This document shows, in pieces, positions 27,848 to 35,128 of a stretch of 64,000 bases of DNA. The stretch lies in NCBI RefSeq assembly GCF_003367235.1, contig NZ_QRGP01000001.1, positions 558,001-622,000 on the forward strand. Reading direction: 5' to 3'. The notes under the pieces are model-generated. The model had not been told where the DNA came from and did no database searches. It worked only from the letters and a program-made list of their open reading frames with translations. Position 1 is the stretch's first letter, and each line of letters begins with the position of its first letter. Source of the DNA: Sphingorhabdus pulchriflava. GTDB taxonomy: Bacteria > Pseudomonadota > Alphaproteobacteria > Sphingomonadales > Sphingomonadaceae. Both the position numbers and the translations under genes were made by a program.

Positions 27848-28931
27848 TGTGCACCTCTGGCATGCCATCGTGCAGCTTGCCGTCGAGCTGGCGGCCTGCG
27901 GCTTTTTTGCCGACGCGGTAAACGTCAGGCTCATCGTCGACGTGCATTTCCGGTTCGGACCAGCAATCGTGCCAACGATCGTTGTAAAACGAAGCGCCTT
28001 TTGCTGCTTTTTCAGGATCAAGATGTTCGCCTGCAATTTCTCCGGGTGCCCAGTTGCCCCATTGCTTGAAGAAAAACGGGGTGCCTGCGGCTTCGCACTG
28101 GTCGCGCAGCGATCGGGCCCAGTCGGGGTGCATCGGGCGGGCATCGTTGCCGCTTTCGCCGCCGACCACTACCCAGTCGATTTTTGGCCGTTGATCTGAA
28201 CATTTACAGTCATAGCGTGGAAAATGACGGCGGCAATAGCCGGAAAGAGGGCCGAAAATCGGACGACTTGCGCGCCCTCTCTCTGCTGGAACTTCATTAA
28301 AATCCACAGGCCCGAGCAGCGGTTCGCAGGATAGCCAGCGCACGGCGGCGGGGGTGGCGAGCAGATCGGGGATGCGTTCATCCGCCGTCGCCTGATTTTC
28401 CACGCTGACGCCCAGCCAGACGTTGGGGAGGGGCCAATCAGTGTTGGCAGCTACAGTTGACCATGCGCCGTCGCCATCTTCCATCATTCGACCAGCGGCG
28501 TCAGCAACATTGAATCGACGCGCGCCATCGCAAGTGAAGCCATGCATATACGCCCGCATCCGGTCGCTGCGCTTGGTTAGCACCTGAAAAGTGTGTTGCG
28601 GGCAGAGCGCCATCACCGCGAAAATGCGGTCAATCCATTCGTCGGGCACGGCTTCGTGAAACAGATCGGCATGGGCGCAGACAAAGATCATGCGCGGGCG
28701 CTTCCACTGCAACGGCTGCGTCAGCCAATCCTCGTTAAACCGCACCTGACCGTTCCAGACCGGCCCTGCCTTGGTGTCGATCGTCAGGCCCGCGCGCGAG
28801 GGGTGATGGCGCAGCCGTGTGCCTGCCAGCTTCATCGCATAGCAATTGGTGCAACCGGCGCTGTAGACGCTGCAGCCGGTGATTGGGTTCCACGTCGCCT
28901 CTGTCCATTCGATTTTGGTGTGGTCAGCCAT
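27840..28931 (-). CDS. Phage Gp37/Gp68 family protein (DUF5131)
   Basis: The 363-residue protein begins KIEWTEATWNPITGCSVYSA and contains GCTNCYAMKLAG, giving Cys-x6-Cys-x2-Cys, the family hallmark that resembles a radical-SAM cluster-binding loop. Further family segments are FVCAHADLFHEAVPDEWIDRIF, FQVLTKRSDRM, LGVSVENQ, LSCEPLLGPVDF and WVVVGGESG. The biochemical role is not established; a DNA/nucleotide modification or radical chemistry role is possible. The ATG at 28931 is chosen at the conserved MADHTKIEW. Confidence 0.9.
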   Translation of the reverse strand: MADHTKIEWTEATWNPITGCSVYSAGCTNCYAMKLAGTRLRHHPSRAGLTIDTKAGPVWNGQVRFNEDWLTQPLQWKRPRMIFVCAHADLFHEAVPDEWIDRIFAVMALCPQHTFQVLTKRSDRMRAYMHGFTCDGARRFNVADAAGRMMEDGDGAWSTVAANTDWPLPNVWLGVSVENQATADERIPDLLATPAAVRWLSCEPLLGPVDFNEVPAERGRASRPIFGPLSGYCRRHFPRYDCKCSDQRPKIDWVVVGGESGNDARPMHPDWARSLRDQCEAAGTPFFFKQWGNWAPGEIAGEHLDPEKAAKGASFYNDRWHDCWSEPEMHVDDEPDVYRVGKKAAGRQLDGKLHDGMPEVHNV

Positions 28932-29181
28932 TGTTGGTTCCTGACTTTGTAAGGTCGACCAGAGCAACTTGCCCGGGCACCTTGTCGCCATGGCCAAGGG
29001 CACGCAGGGCGTCGGCGTAGCGGTTTGCGGTGTCACGATGCGACGTGGCTTCTGTAGTGTACAGGAATGCAGAGCGCTCTGCTGCCTTCGCGGCCAGATC
29101 GGCACGGCAGTGGCGATCGAACAGCACATGCTCTGCCGTGCCGCGATCAAAAGGGTTTATGCGGGTGCGGGCCTTGCTCAT
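28924..29181 (-). CDS. Hypothetical phage protein
   Basis: An 85-residue protein beginning MSKARTRINPFDRG, mostly alpha-helical and Ala/Arg-rich, with no recognised motif. It overlaps both neighbours by a few bases, so it belongs to the leftward early operon. Confidence 0.65.
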   Translation of the reverse strand: MSKARTRINPFDRGTAEHVLFDRHCRADLAAKAAERSAFLYTTEATSHRDTANRYADALRALGHGDKVPGQVALVDLTKSGTNNG

Positions 29182-29486
29182 GCTGTACCTCCTGCTTTCG
29201 GTTGGTGCTTGGCCTCCCACCGTTCGCGGGCGTGGCGTTGTTGGCGGGATTCGGCGTAGCGCCAGTAGGGCTCGACATTGCCAAACAGCATCTCGCCACT
29301 GGTGGTTTCGATCATGCCGCCGTTGCTATGCTTTGACGGCGTGCCGGCATCCATATTGTAGTAGCGCACGTCGGTGCGTTCCTGCCCGTCAAAGCGCAGA
29401 CCGACGCGGCCATAGCTGGGGTGAAAATCGCGGTGGCCAATCTTGTTCGACAGTCGGCGGGGCGGGGGTGGGTTGTCGTCAGTCAT
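29178..29486 (-). CDS. Hypothetical phage protein
   Basis: A 102-residue protein starting MTDDNPPPPRRLSNKIGHRD, with GLRFDGQERTDVRYYNMDAG in the middle and a basic C-terminal RQQRHARERWEAKHQ. No family recognised. Its ends overlap adjacent genes by four to eight bases, typical of a tightly packed phage operon. Confidence 0.65.
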   Translation of the reverse strand: MTDDNPPPPRRLSNKIGHRDFHPSYGRVGLRFDGQERTDVRYYNMDAGTPSKHSNGGMIETTSGEMLFGNVEPYWRYAESRQQRHARERWEAKHQPKAGGTA

Positions 29487-29736
29487 GGCGCGCGCCCTGC
29501 AGGACGGCAATTCCGCTGTCCGAAAGCCAGTAGTGACTCAGGCGTCTACGGCTATCGCCCTGATAAGGCAGGTAGCCGTTGTGCACGAGGCCTTCGCCAA
29601 TCATCCGCGACAGGGTGCCCGGGCGGAATGCGTTGTAACCAATGCTGGTTGCGACTGCGGTTTCCCTCGAAACCGCACCTGCTTCATCGAGCAATTTCAA
29701 TTGCTGCAGCCGCGACCCTTTAAGCTTTGTCGTCAT
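29479..29736 (-). CDS. Small winged-helix-like phage protein
   Basis: The 85-residue protein has a helix-turn-helix-like order: KLKGSRLQQLKLLDEAGA, then TAVATSIGYNAFRPGTLSRM, then EGLVHNGYL and LSHYWLSDSGIAVL. This resembles a small winged-helix DNA-binding domain with a C-terminal LSDSG-like wing, but no firm family is recognised. Overlaps the methyltransferase gene by four bases. Confidence 0.55.
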   Translation of the reverse strand: MTTKLKGSRLQQLKLLDEAGAVSRETAVATSIGYNAFRPGTLSRMIGEGLVHNGYLPYQGDSRRRLSHYWLSDSGIAVLQGARHD

Positions 29737-30428
29737 GCCAGTTCCTCCGTTTCAAACTTGTCGGTTTCGTTGCCCCAGACATCCCATCCGGGCTGGCTGG
29801 TGCGGGCGAAAAGTTCGGCGCGGTGCAGGTGGGTGCCGTAGAGCCGATCGAGGCGGCGATATTGTTCCGCCGGTTTGCGGCTGTGTTCGCGCGGCGATTC
29901 GATGATCAGCTGACGCACGCCGTGATCGAGCACGGGCAAGCCTTTGCCGCGGGTGAAGAGCAGGCAGGGCTCAATCTGTTTGCGGCTGTGATAGCCCATC
30001 GACATGCGCGGTTCGGGGATGTCGCCGCTGAACATATCGACCTGCAGCGCGTCGACCAGGCGCAGCTTTACCCAGTAGAAAAGATCGGTGGTGTAGGTGA
30101 AGCCCCATGCGCGGCCCAGTTCGATGGCGACATCGATGTGGCTGCCGACCACCCACATCGCTAGCAGCGCGTTGGGCGCGGCGTGTTCGGCAACGGGCAG
30201 GGCCATCATATCCTTGACGTCCATCGTCGGATAGTGATCCTCGGCCTCGGCCTCGGCCTCGGCCTCGGAAAAGGAACCGGAGCCGGAAGCCGGTTTGCCG
30301 AATTTCTTCTGCGTCGGCGTGCGGTTCTGACCGCTATGCGTGCGGAATGCCCATGCCGGATCGGCGAGGAGCAGCTGATAGTCGGTGCGGGGGAGGAACC
30401 CGTTCGACAGGCTCAGGGCAGGGGTCAC
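29733..30428 (-). CDS. MT-A70-family DNA/RNA N6-adenine methyltransferase
   Basis: The 231-residue protein has the catalytic LLADPAWAF (a DPPW variant), then YPTMDVKDMMALPV, LLAMWVVGSHIDVAIELGRA and FYWVKLR, followed by KPAEQYRRLDRLYG and the SAM-binding ELFARTSQPGWDVWGNE near the C-terminus. GTG at 30428 overlaps the upstream stop (GTGA), which sets the start. A (CCTCGG)5 repeat encodes an internal (Ala-Glu) run, and the first residues (PALSLSNG) are encoded by a REP-like repeat. Likely protects phage DNA or alters its methylation. Confidence 0.85.
   Translation of the reverse strand: MTPALSLSNGFLPRTDYQLLLADPAWAFRTHSGQNRTPTQKKFGKPASGSGSFSEAEAEAEAEDHYPTMDVKDMMALPVAEHAAPNALLAMWVVGSHIDVAIELGRAWGFTYTTDLFYWVKLRLVDALQVDMFSGDIPEPRMSMGYHSRKQIEPCLLFTRGKGLPVLDHGVRQLIIESPREHSRKPAEQYRRLDRLYGTHLHRAELFARTSQPGWDVWGNETDKFETEELA
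30239..30268. repeat. Hexanucleotide tandem repeat (CCTCGG)5 within the methyltransferase gene
   Basis: Five exact copies of CCTCGG in a row, encoding alternating Glu and Ala on the minus strand. Changes in copy number would alter protein length without shifting frame. Confidence 0.9.
30400..30428. repeat. REP-like dispersed repeat at the methyltransferase start
   Basis: Contains CGTTCGACAGGCTCAGG, matching from memory a dispersed extragenic repeat seen widely in sphingomonads and other proteobacteria. Translated in this frame it gives the familiar ALSLSNG-type peptide. It covers the start region of the MT-A70 gene. Confidence 0.6.
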
Positions 30429-30790
30429 AGCACCAGCTCCTGCTGCTGCTCGCGCCCGCGACAGTCGCGGTAGAGCCAGCTGCGTATCGCCTTGGCGTCT
30501 GCGTTGTCGGGGTAACCTTGAATGCTTCGGTACAGATAGTCCTTGGCATCGGCAAAGGCGCTCTCCCTGTCCGGAAAAAAGCTGCCGTCTGGCCTGGTCA
30601 TCAGACCATAGCATCCGCCAGCCTGGCTCATCAGCATGTAGTCAGCTGACGACAGCCAGCCATGCGGCGTTTCAAGCAGGGCGATTTCGGCAATCGGTCC
30701 ACCCCGCCAACCCTTTTTGTTGCGAGGCAAAGTCAGATGTTCGGCCAATTCATCTGGCCAGACGCCATGTTCATTGGGTTCGAGCTTCAT
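30425..30790 (-). CDS. Hypothetical phage protein
   Basis: A 121-residue protein with MKLEPNEHGVWPDELAEHLT at the start, YMLMSQAGGCYGLMTRPDGS in the middle and a basic Gln-rich end. No family recognised. It overlaps the neighbouring genes by four bases at each end, placing it in the leftward early operon. Confidence 0.65.
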   Translation of the reverse strand: MKLEPNEHGVWPDELAEHLTLPRNKKGWRGGPIAEIALLETPHGWLSSADYMLMSQAGGCYGLMTRPDGSFFPDRESAFADAKDYLYRSIQGYPDNADAKAIRSWLYRDCRGREQQQELVL

Positions 30791-32001
30791 GCCACCGGTC
30801 TCTCTTCGGCGAGCCGCGGCTCTAGGTGCGCACGCGCAAATGCTGTGGTGATCTGGGCCTTGCCGGCGGCGACGGCCGCCAGCTGCTCTTCAAAAGTTTT
30901 CGGGCGGGCTGCCTCTGCCTGTCGTTCGGCGCGACGTTCATTCTGCCAGCGGGCCTTGGCATCGGCAAAGGAAAGCCCGTCGGCGAGCAGTGCGCGAAAT
31001 GCGTAGATCGATTTTGCCGAAACGGGTGGCCAGTTATTCTGCTGATACTGCCCTGTTCGCACCCTGCCGGGCAATCGGGGCGATGGTAAAGCCTGACCCT
31101 TTTGGCGCAATTCCTCGATCAGTTCGTCGCGGAGCCGATAGGCGCTGCTGCTGCCGATCGCGGCCATGGCAGCCGCACGGCGCACCGGCACCCGATCTAG
31201 CAACAGTTGACGCAGCACAGCCTTTTGCACGTCTGTAATGAAGCGGCTGCTTTCGGCCTGAATGTGCCGCGCGCCGTTGATATCGCAGCCGGGCAGGGCT
31301 TCACCCTTGCGACGCAATTTGTTGACCAAACGTGTCCTGATGCGGAGGCAGGTGGTGTGGCTGACATTGGTGCGTTGGCTGACCTTTTGTGTGCCGAGGC
31401 CCTGCAGATAGAGCTGCTCCACCTCTGCCTTTTTGGATTTTGCGACCTTGACGCCTGAATACATCACGCCACCACCGGGGGCTGGCAGGGGTGCCTTGGC
31501 GCGTTCTTTCAGATCGGCGTTGTAACGGCGGCGCTGTTCGGCCACGCAGCTGGCAGATATGCCAAGGTGCAGTTGGATATCGATGCCCTTCCACCCTTTT
31601 TTCAGGGCAAGTCGGACGCGTTCGATCCCCTCTGCTGTCAGGCGCCCGTGGGGGTCGCGCTGGGCGGGGGTAAAGCCCTTGCGGGTGCACAGGGCAATCA
31701 TCACTGCGTTGCAGGCGCTGCCCTCTGCCAAACCAAAGTGTGCGCCGATGCGGGCAAAGGACCAGCCTTCTACTTCGCGCAGGCGGATGGCTTCCTCCAG
31801 CTGGTCACCCTGTAGCTTGGGTTTGGGAGCGTCTGTCGGCAATTCGCAGCGAAGCCCCAGTTTGTTCGCCTTCATGTAGATGGAGCGCCATGTCCGACTG
31901 GGCAGCATTTCACCAACGCGCCGCATGCCGCCCTGCGGATAATGTTCCCGCAGGATTGCGATTTCAGGCTTGGTCCAGCGTGGGGTGCGTGGCGCAGGCA
32001 T
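30787..32001 (-). CDS. Phage protein with several helix-turn-helix segments
   Basis: The 404-residue protein starts with a Myb/SANT-like region (RWTKPEIAILREHYPQGG and SRTWRSIYMKANKLGL). It then has a chain of helix-turn-helix-like segments: GWSFARIGAHFGLAEGSA, GWKGIDIQLHLGISASCV, GLGTQKVSQRTNVSHTTC and RRAAAMAAIGSSSAYRL. The C-terminus is an Ala-rich helix. Repeated HTH units suggest a DNA-binding regulator or packaging/replication accessory protein; the exact function is unknown. Confidence 0.7.
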   Translation of the reverse strand: MPAPRTPRWTKPEIAILREHYPQGGMRRVGEMLPSRTWRSIYMKANKLGLRCELPTDAPKPKLQGDQLEEAIRLREVEGWSFARIGAHFGLAEGSACNAVMIALCTRKGFTPAQRDPHGRLTAEGIERVRLALKKGWKGIDIQLHLGISASCVAEQRRRYNADLKERAKAPLPAPGGGVMYSGVKVAKSKKAEVEQLYLQGLGTQKVSQRTNVSHTTCLRIRTRLVNKLRRKGEALPGCDINGARHIQAESSRFITDVQKAVLRQLLLDRVPVRRAAAMAAIGSSSAYRLRDELIEELRQKGQALPSPRLPGRVRTGQYQQNNWPPVSAKSIYAFRALLADGLSFADAKARWQNERRAERQAEAARPKTFEEQLAAVAAGKAQITTAFARAHLEPRLAEERPVA

Positions 32002-32011
32002 CAGGCGCTGC

Positions 32012-32164
32012 TCACGAAAGCCGTGCTGCCGCGTTCAGCAGGTCGATGCTGATCGCGACAATGGCGATGGCGAGGCAGGTGCAGGCGCAGGCGATTTCGT
32101 TTTCGAGGAAGCGATTGATCGACCGGCGCAGTGCGTTCGTGCGGGTGCGGGTGGTGGAGCGCAT
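32012..32164 (-). CDS. Small single-span membrane protein
   Basis: A 50-residue frame begins MRSTTRTRTNALRRSINRFL, a basic segment, followed by a hydrophobic stretch rich in Ala, Ile and Cys (residues about 24-45) that could span a membrane. The gap to the upstream gene is five bases. It is supported by position and composition only. Confidence 0.4.
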   Translation of the reverse strand: MRSTTRTRTNALRRSINRFLENEIACACTCLAIAIVAISIDLLNAAARLS

Positions 32165-32169
32165 GGTGA

Positions 32170-32481
32170 TCACTCCGCCGTTGCCGCAGCACGATAAGTA
32201 TCTGCAAAGCGCGCCTCGCGGTGTTCGCGGCGGCGCTTGTCAATGGCTTGCTGCAGCACGGGCGGCACAGGGCGCAGCGCGCGTTCGTCTATCCATTCAA
32301 GGGCGCGGTGGGTGTTGGCGCCGTGCCCGCCATGTTCCTGCGCGACCGAGGCGATGGGGAGGATGCCACAGCGAACCTCCCCATGCAGAAATTCGGTGCG
32401 GCCAAAGATCATGCCGACAAAGCCGGTTGTGCGTTCCTGGACAAAATCGCCAAGGGCAAAACTTGTTATCGTGTCTGTCAA
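32170..32481 (-). CDS. Hypothetical early phage protein
   Basis: A 103-residue protein, first gene of the leftward early operon. TTG at 32481 is preferred as the start because GGAGG lies five bases upstream; ATG codons at 32493 and 32496 are in frame but have no clear binding site. The sequence includes FALGDFVQERTTGFVGMIFG and an Arg-rich RRREHREARF tail. The N-terminal segment resembles a small beta-barrel (SH3-like) fold, a weak impression. Confidence 0.6.
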   Translation of the reverse strand: MTDTITSFALGDFVQERTTGFVGMIFGRTEFLHGEVRCGILPIASVAQEHGGHGANTHRALEWIDERALRPVPPVLQQAIDKRRREHREARFADTYRAAATAE

Positions 32482-32517
32482 ATCAGCCTCCATCATCAAA
32501 GAAGGATGGCTGAATAA

Positions 32518-32565
32518 TGTTAGCTATGGCTGACAGTCAACAGAAAATGTTAGATGAAGCTGACA
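32518..32565. promoter_or_regulatory. Two repressor operator sites (O4, O5)
   Basis: Two 18-bp sites start 30 bases apart: TGTTAGC-TATG-GCTGACA (32518-32535) and TGTTAGA-TGAA-GCTGACA (32548-32565). They match the sites beside the prophage repressor gene. They lie between the divergent leftward early operon and the zinc-ribbon membrane gene, where they could control both. Confidence 0.7.
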
Positions 32566-32624
32566 TTGCAGCCGACATGCTGGCGCGGCATGATGCAAAG
32601 CCAAGGATTTGCGGGGGATTTCAG

Positions 32625-32939
32625 ATGGTCGACCTGTTCTATTTTTTCGTGTGGCTGGCGGTGGCTTTTGTGATCGGATCGCGCGCCGGGACCAAGAACC
32701 GCAATGTCGGCGCGTGGGTTGGTGGCTTTATCGTGCTTGGAGTCGTCTGCTTTTTGTGGGCGGTTTCGGTGCCGGGATCGTCGATCGTCGCCTTTGTGGT
32801 GTCGCTGCTTCCTGTTGTCGTGTTGTTGGCATTGCGCGCTGAAGGCAGGAATGACGAGCGGGCCTGCCCGATCTGTGCGGAGGTAGTGAAAACGGCGGCG
32901 GTGAAGTGCCGCTTTTGCGGGGCAGAGCTGACTGCCTGA
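32625..32939 (+). CDS. Membrane protein with C-terminal zinc ribbon
   Basis: The 104-residue protein has two or three hydrophobic segments (YFFVWLAVAFVIGS, GGFIVLGVVCFLWAV, SIVAFVVSLLPVVVLLAL), then a zinc ribbon of two Cys pairs, CPICAEVV and CRFCGAEL. ATG at 32625 follows a GCGGGGG ribosome-binding region. It is transcribed toward the repressor gene and is preceded by two operators, so it may be expressed under repressor control. Possible superinfection or lysogeny cargo; function unknown. Confidence 0.7.
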   Translation: MVDLFYFFVWLAVAFVIGSRAGTKNRNVGAWVGGFIVLGVVCFLWAVSVPGSSIVAFVVSLLPVVVLLALRAEGRNDERACPICAEVVKTAAVKCRFCGAELTA

Positions 32940-32948
32940 CAGGCTGGT

Positions 32949-33707
32949 TCAGCCTAGTTCGTCTGTGCGCATGATGCGGTGCAGGCGCATCACCATGTTT
33001 TTGGGATAGCGGAAGGTCAGCGGCGGGTTGAACTGCTGAAATTCGAAATAGTCGGGTCCGCGTTTGACCAGGCGTTTCACCATCACGCGTACGACATTGT
33101 CCTGATTATCCTCTTCCCCGCGCATCTGGACGATCACATAATCGCCGATCGCGGCAGGGCGCCTTGCATCGACATAGACCAGCTCACCTGGTTCAAAGCG
33201 CGGATCCATCGACTGGCCGGTGATGTACAGGCAGTACACATCCTTGCGGTTTTTGAGGGCTGCCGGGCGAATGCGCTGTTCGATCTGGTCGGTCACCGCA
33301 AGCAGCATCGATTCGATCATGTGCGGGTGGCCGTTACCGTCGACGGGCTCATCGGCGCCCTCTGCTGTGCCGAGCACGGGCAGGTCGGGCACTTCGCCCT
33401 GTGCGCGGGGCACAGAGGCAAACAGATCGGCGGGGGCAGGGCGATAGTCGCTTTGCGGTGTCTGGAATGCTGACATCGGCACGGGCTGTGCGCCTGACTG
33501 CAGCGCGTGAAATTGTGCCATGGTCAGGCCGATTGCGCCGACGACTCGCTCCAGCGTATCGGTGCGCGGGGTTTTGCCGCGTCGCAGATCCTGAAAGAAA
33601 GATCGGTTGACGCCGGCTTTCACCGTCCAGCCATTTTCGGTCAGGTCGGCAGGCTTCAATGCCATCAGTGCGTCGTAAAGCGCGGGATTTCCGGCAGTTT
33701 CGTCCAT
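32949..33707 (-). CDS. Prophage repressor, S24 (LexA/CI-like) family
   Basis: The 252-residue protein has an N-terminal HTH (GWTVKAGVNRSFFQDLRRGK then LERVVGAIGLTMAQFHAL) and a C-terminal S24 peptidase domain. The domain contains TGQSMDPRFEPGELVYVD (catalytic Ser166) and VMVKRLVKRG (Lys211). Self-cleavage during the SOS response is the expected induction route. ATG at 33707 is chosen because an operator overlaps it and because MDETAGNP starts the HTH domain; the frame stays open upstream to 33761. No canonical Ala-Gly cleavage pair is obvious in the linker. Confidence 0.9.
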   Translation of the reverse strand: MDETAGNPALYDALMALKPADLTENGWTVKAGVNRSFFQDLRRGKTPRTDTLERVVGAIGLTMAQFHALQSGAQPVPMSAFQTPQSDYRPAPADLFASVPRAQGEVPDLPVLGTAEGADEPVDGNGHPHMIESMLLAVTDQIEQRIRPAALKNRKDVYCLYITGQSMDPRFEPGELVYVDARRPAAIGDYVIVQMRGEEDNQDNVVRVMVKRLVKRGPDYFEFQQFNPPLTFRYPKNMVMRLHRIMRTDELG

Positions 33708-33792
33708 GTTTGCTATATCGCACATTCGCGCTGCTTTCGCCATGTGCGCTATGGCTAACATTTTCTGCTTGCCATGTTTGCTAAAGCTGAAT
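33707..33792. promoter_or_regulatory. Three-operator control region (O1-O3) of the lysogeny switch
   Basis: Three 18-bp sites of the form TGTTWGC-N4-GCTAACA: TGTTTGC-TATA-TCGCACA (33707-33724), TGTGCGC-TATG-GCTAACA (33743-33760) and TGTTTGC-TAAA-GCTGAAT (33775-33792). Start-to-start spacings are 36 and 32 bases, about three helical turns. They lie between the divergent repressor and Cro-position genes, like the OR region of lambdoid phages. O1 overlaps the repressor start codon. Confidence 0.75.
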
Positions 33793-33806
33793 ATCCAGCG
33801 GCCCCC

Positions 33807-34223
33807 ATGGACATCCTGAATTTCATCCCGAACGATCGCCAGTTACTGGAGAGCATCGAAGCGTTCATCGCCCGGCACAACATGGCGCCGACGCGTTTCG
33901 GGCGCGAAGCGGCGAATGAACCGGCCTTTATCCAGTCGCTGCGCGACGGGCGGGCGGTGACGCTGAAGACTGCGAATCGGTTGGTGGCGTTCATGAAACA
34001 ACATGACGCGTTACTTGCTGCAGATGCGGCAGAGGCGTCTCCCGATAATTCACAAGGCAATATCGGCGCGGCTGATTCCACCCCGTCGCCGATCCCCCAG
34101 GGGAGCGCGACGCCCCCGGGTCGCCCCCCTGCCGCTGGTGTGTGTGGAGCCGAAGGCGTGCCAGCGGCACAAACTTCGTCAGCGGCAGGGCAGGGCTCGG
34201 CAGGTCAAGGGGTGGCGGCATGA
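33807..34223 (+). CDS. Cro-position HTH protein
   Basis: A 138-residue protein begins MDILNFIPNDRQLLESIEAF and has an HTH-like core, MAPTRFGREAANEPAFIQSL, then RDGRAVTLKTANRLVAFM. The C-terminal half is disordered, rich in Pro, Gly and Ala. It is the first rightward gene, divergent from the repressor across the operators, as expected for a Cro-type regulator. An earlier in-frame ATG at 33774 is possible but overlaps operator O3. Confidence 0.7.
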   Translation: MDILNFIPNDRQLLESIEAFIARHNMAPTRFGREAANEPAFIQSLRDGRAVTLKTANRLVAFMKQHDALLAADAAEASPDNSQGNIGAADSTPSPIPQGSATPPGRPPAAGVCGAEGVPAAQTSSAAGQGSAGQGVAA

Positions 34224-34783
34224 GCACGGCGCGTGACATCAACCTTTCACCGTCACAGCTGGCGTTGAAGCTGGCGACGCGGGAGGCGTTCAAGGCGGCG
34301 GGCGGTCAGGATTTCTGTGCATCCGAACTGGGCTGTGCGCAATCGCGGCTGTCGGATTATGCCAGCCCGAACACCGGCGATTTCATTTCGATCGACAAGG
34401 TGCTGATGGTCGAGGCGCTGGGCGCTGGCAAGGCTGGACACCCGCATATTACCCGCGCGTTGGCACGGGCATCGGGTGGCGAGTTTCTTGATCGGTCCGC
34501 CGATGATGGCGAGGCTGAGGCGCTGGATGTTCATCTTCCGCGCTTTGCCGCTGAGGCGGGCGACCTGATACGCCATCTGGCGCAGGGTGTTGCGCTTAAA
34601 GGCCGGTTGACCACGCCGCAACTGCACGAACTGAACCGTCAGGTCGTCGAAACGCTCGACGCGCTGCTCGCACTATATGGCGACCTGAATGATGTGCCAG
34701 CGGGAACGCTGGTCAGCCGCCAGCTGGAAATGCCGCTGGCCGCCGCGGCCTTGATACCCATCCGCCGCACCGACAGCAGCTGA
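34220..34783 (+). CDS. Phage regulatory protein, CII/Cp76-like
   Basis: The 187-residue protein starts at an ATGA overlap with the upstream gene. It has an HTH-like segment DFCASELGCAQSRLSDYASP followed by DFISIDKVLMVEALG, then a helical C-terminal half. Position directly after the Cro-like gene and the general layout resemble the CII/phage regulatory protein family (Cp76 type). Target unknown. Confidence 0.55.
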   Translation: MSTARDINLSPSQLALKLATREAFKAAGGQDFCASELGCAQSRLSDYASPNTGDFISIDKVLMVEALGAGKAGHPHITRALARASGGEFLDRSADDGEAEALDVHLPRFAAEAGDLIRHLAQGVALKGRLTTPQLHELNRQVVETLDALLALYGDLNDVPAGTLVSRQLEMPLAAAALIPIRRTDSS

Positions 34784-34837
34784 GGCACGGGACCTGCATC
34801 AGCCAAAAAGAGCAACTTTAGAATTCAAGGTCCCCCA

Positions 34838-35128
34838 ATGTCTTCACCCCCGAAATTCCAAACCGACGAGACCGCGACAGGCGAGTTCCGTCCGGTCAGC
34901 ATCGAACGCATCCGCCAATGGGTGGCACTCGCAAAGCCGAATGCGCGGATCGAATATGGCCGCGGGCGGCATCTGAAAGAGGCTTGTTCGCATGCGCTTG
35001 GCGAATGGATGCGCGAGGTGCTTTCAGAGCGTGGCTATGTGACGCTGCACCAGATCCCCGCCGAACGCGGGATGCATTATATCGCGCAGCGGACGCAGAA
35101 GCCCTTTGTGAAGGGAACGGCGCTGTGA
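34838..35128 (+). CDS. Hypothetical phage protein
   Basis: A 96-residue protein with IERIRQWVALAKPNARIEYG and GYVTLHQIPAERGMHYIAQR. No family recognised. It begins the rightward early block after a 54-base gap and its stop overlaps the next start (GTGA). Confidence 0.65.
   Translation: MSSPPKFQTDETATGEFRPVSIERIRQWVALAKPNARIEYGRGRHLKEACSHALGEWMREVLSERGYVTLHQIPAERGMHYIAQRTQKPFVKGTAL

Noticed and set aside
26663-28069. A 468-codon plus-strand frame opposite the recombinase and DUF5131 genes
   Set aside because: The minus-strand genes have clear family motifs; the opposite frame shows none.
30239-30268. Possible CRISPR array
   Set aside because: It is a simple hexamer repeat without spacers; no CRISPR array or cas gene was seen anywhere in the window.
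28924-30790. Restriction-modification system around the MT-A70 gene
   Set aside because: No restriction endonuclease motif was found in the neighbouring small genes; an orphan phage methyltransferase is the simpler reading.
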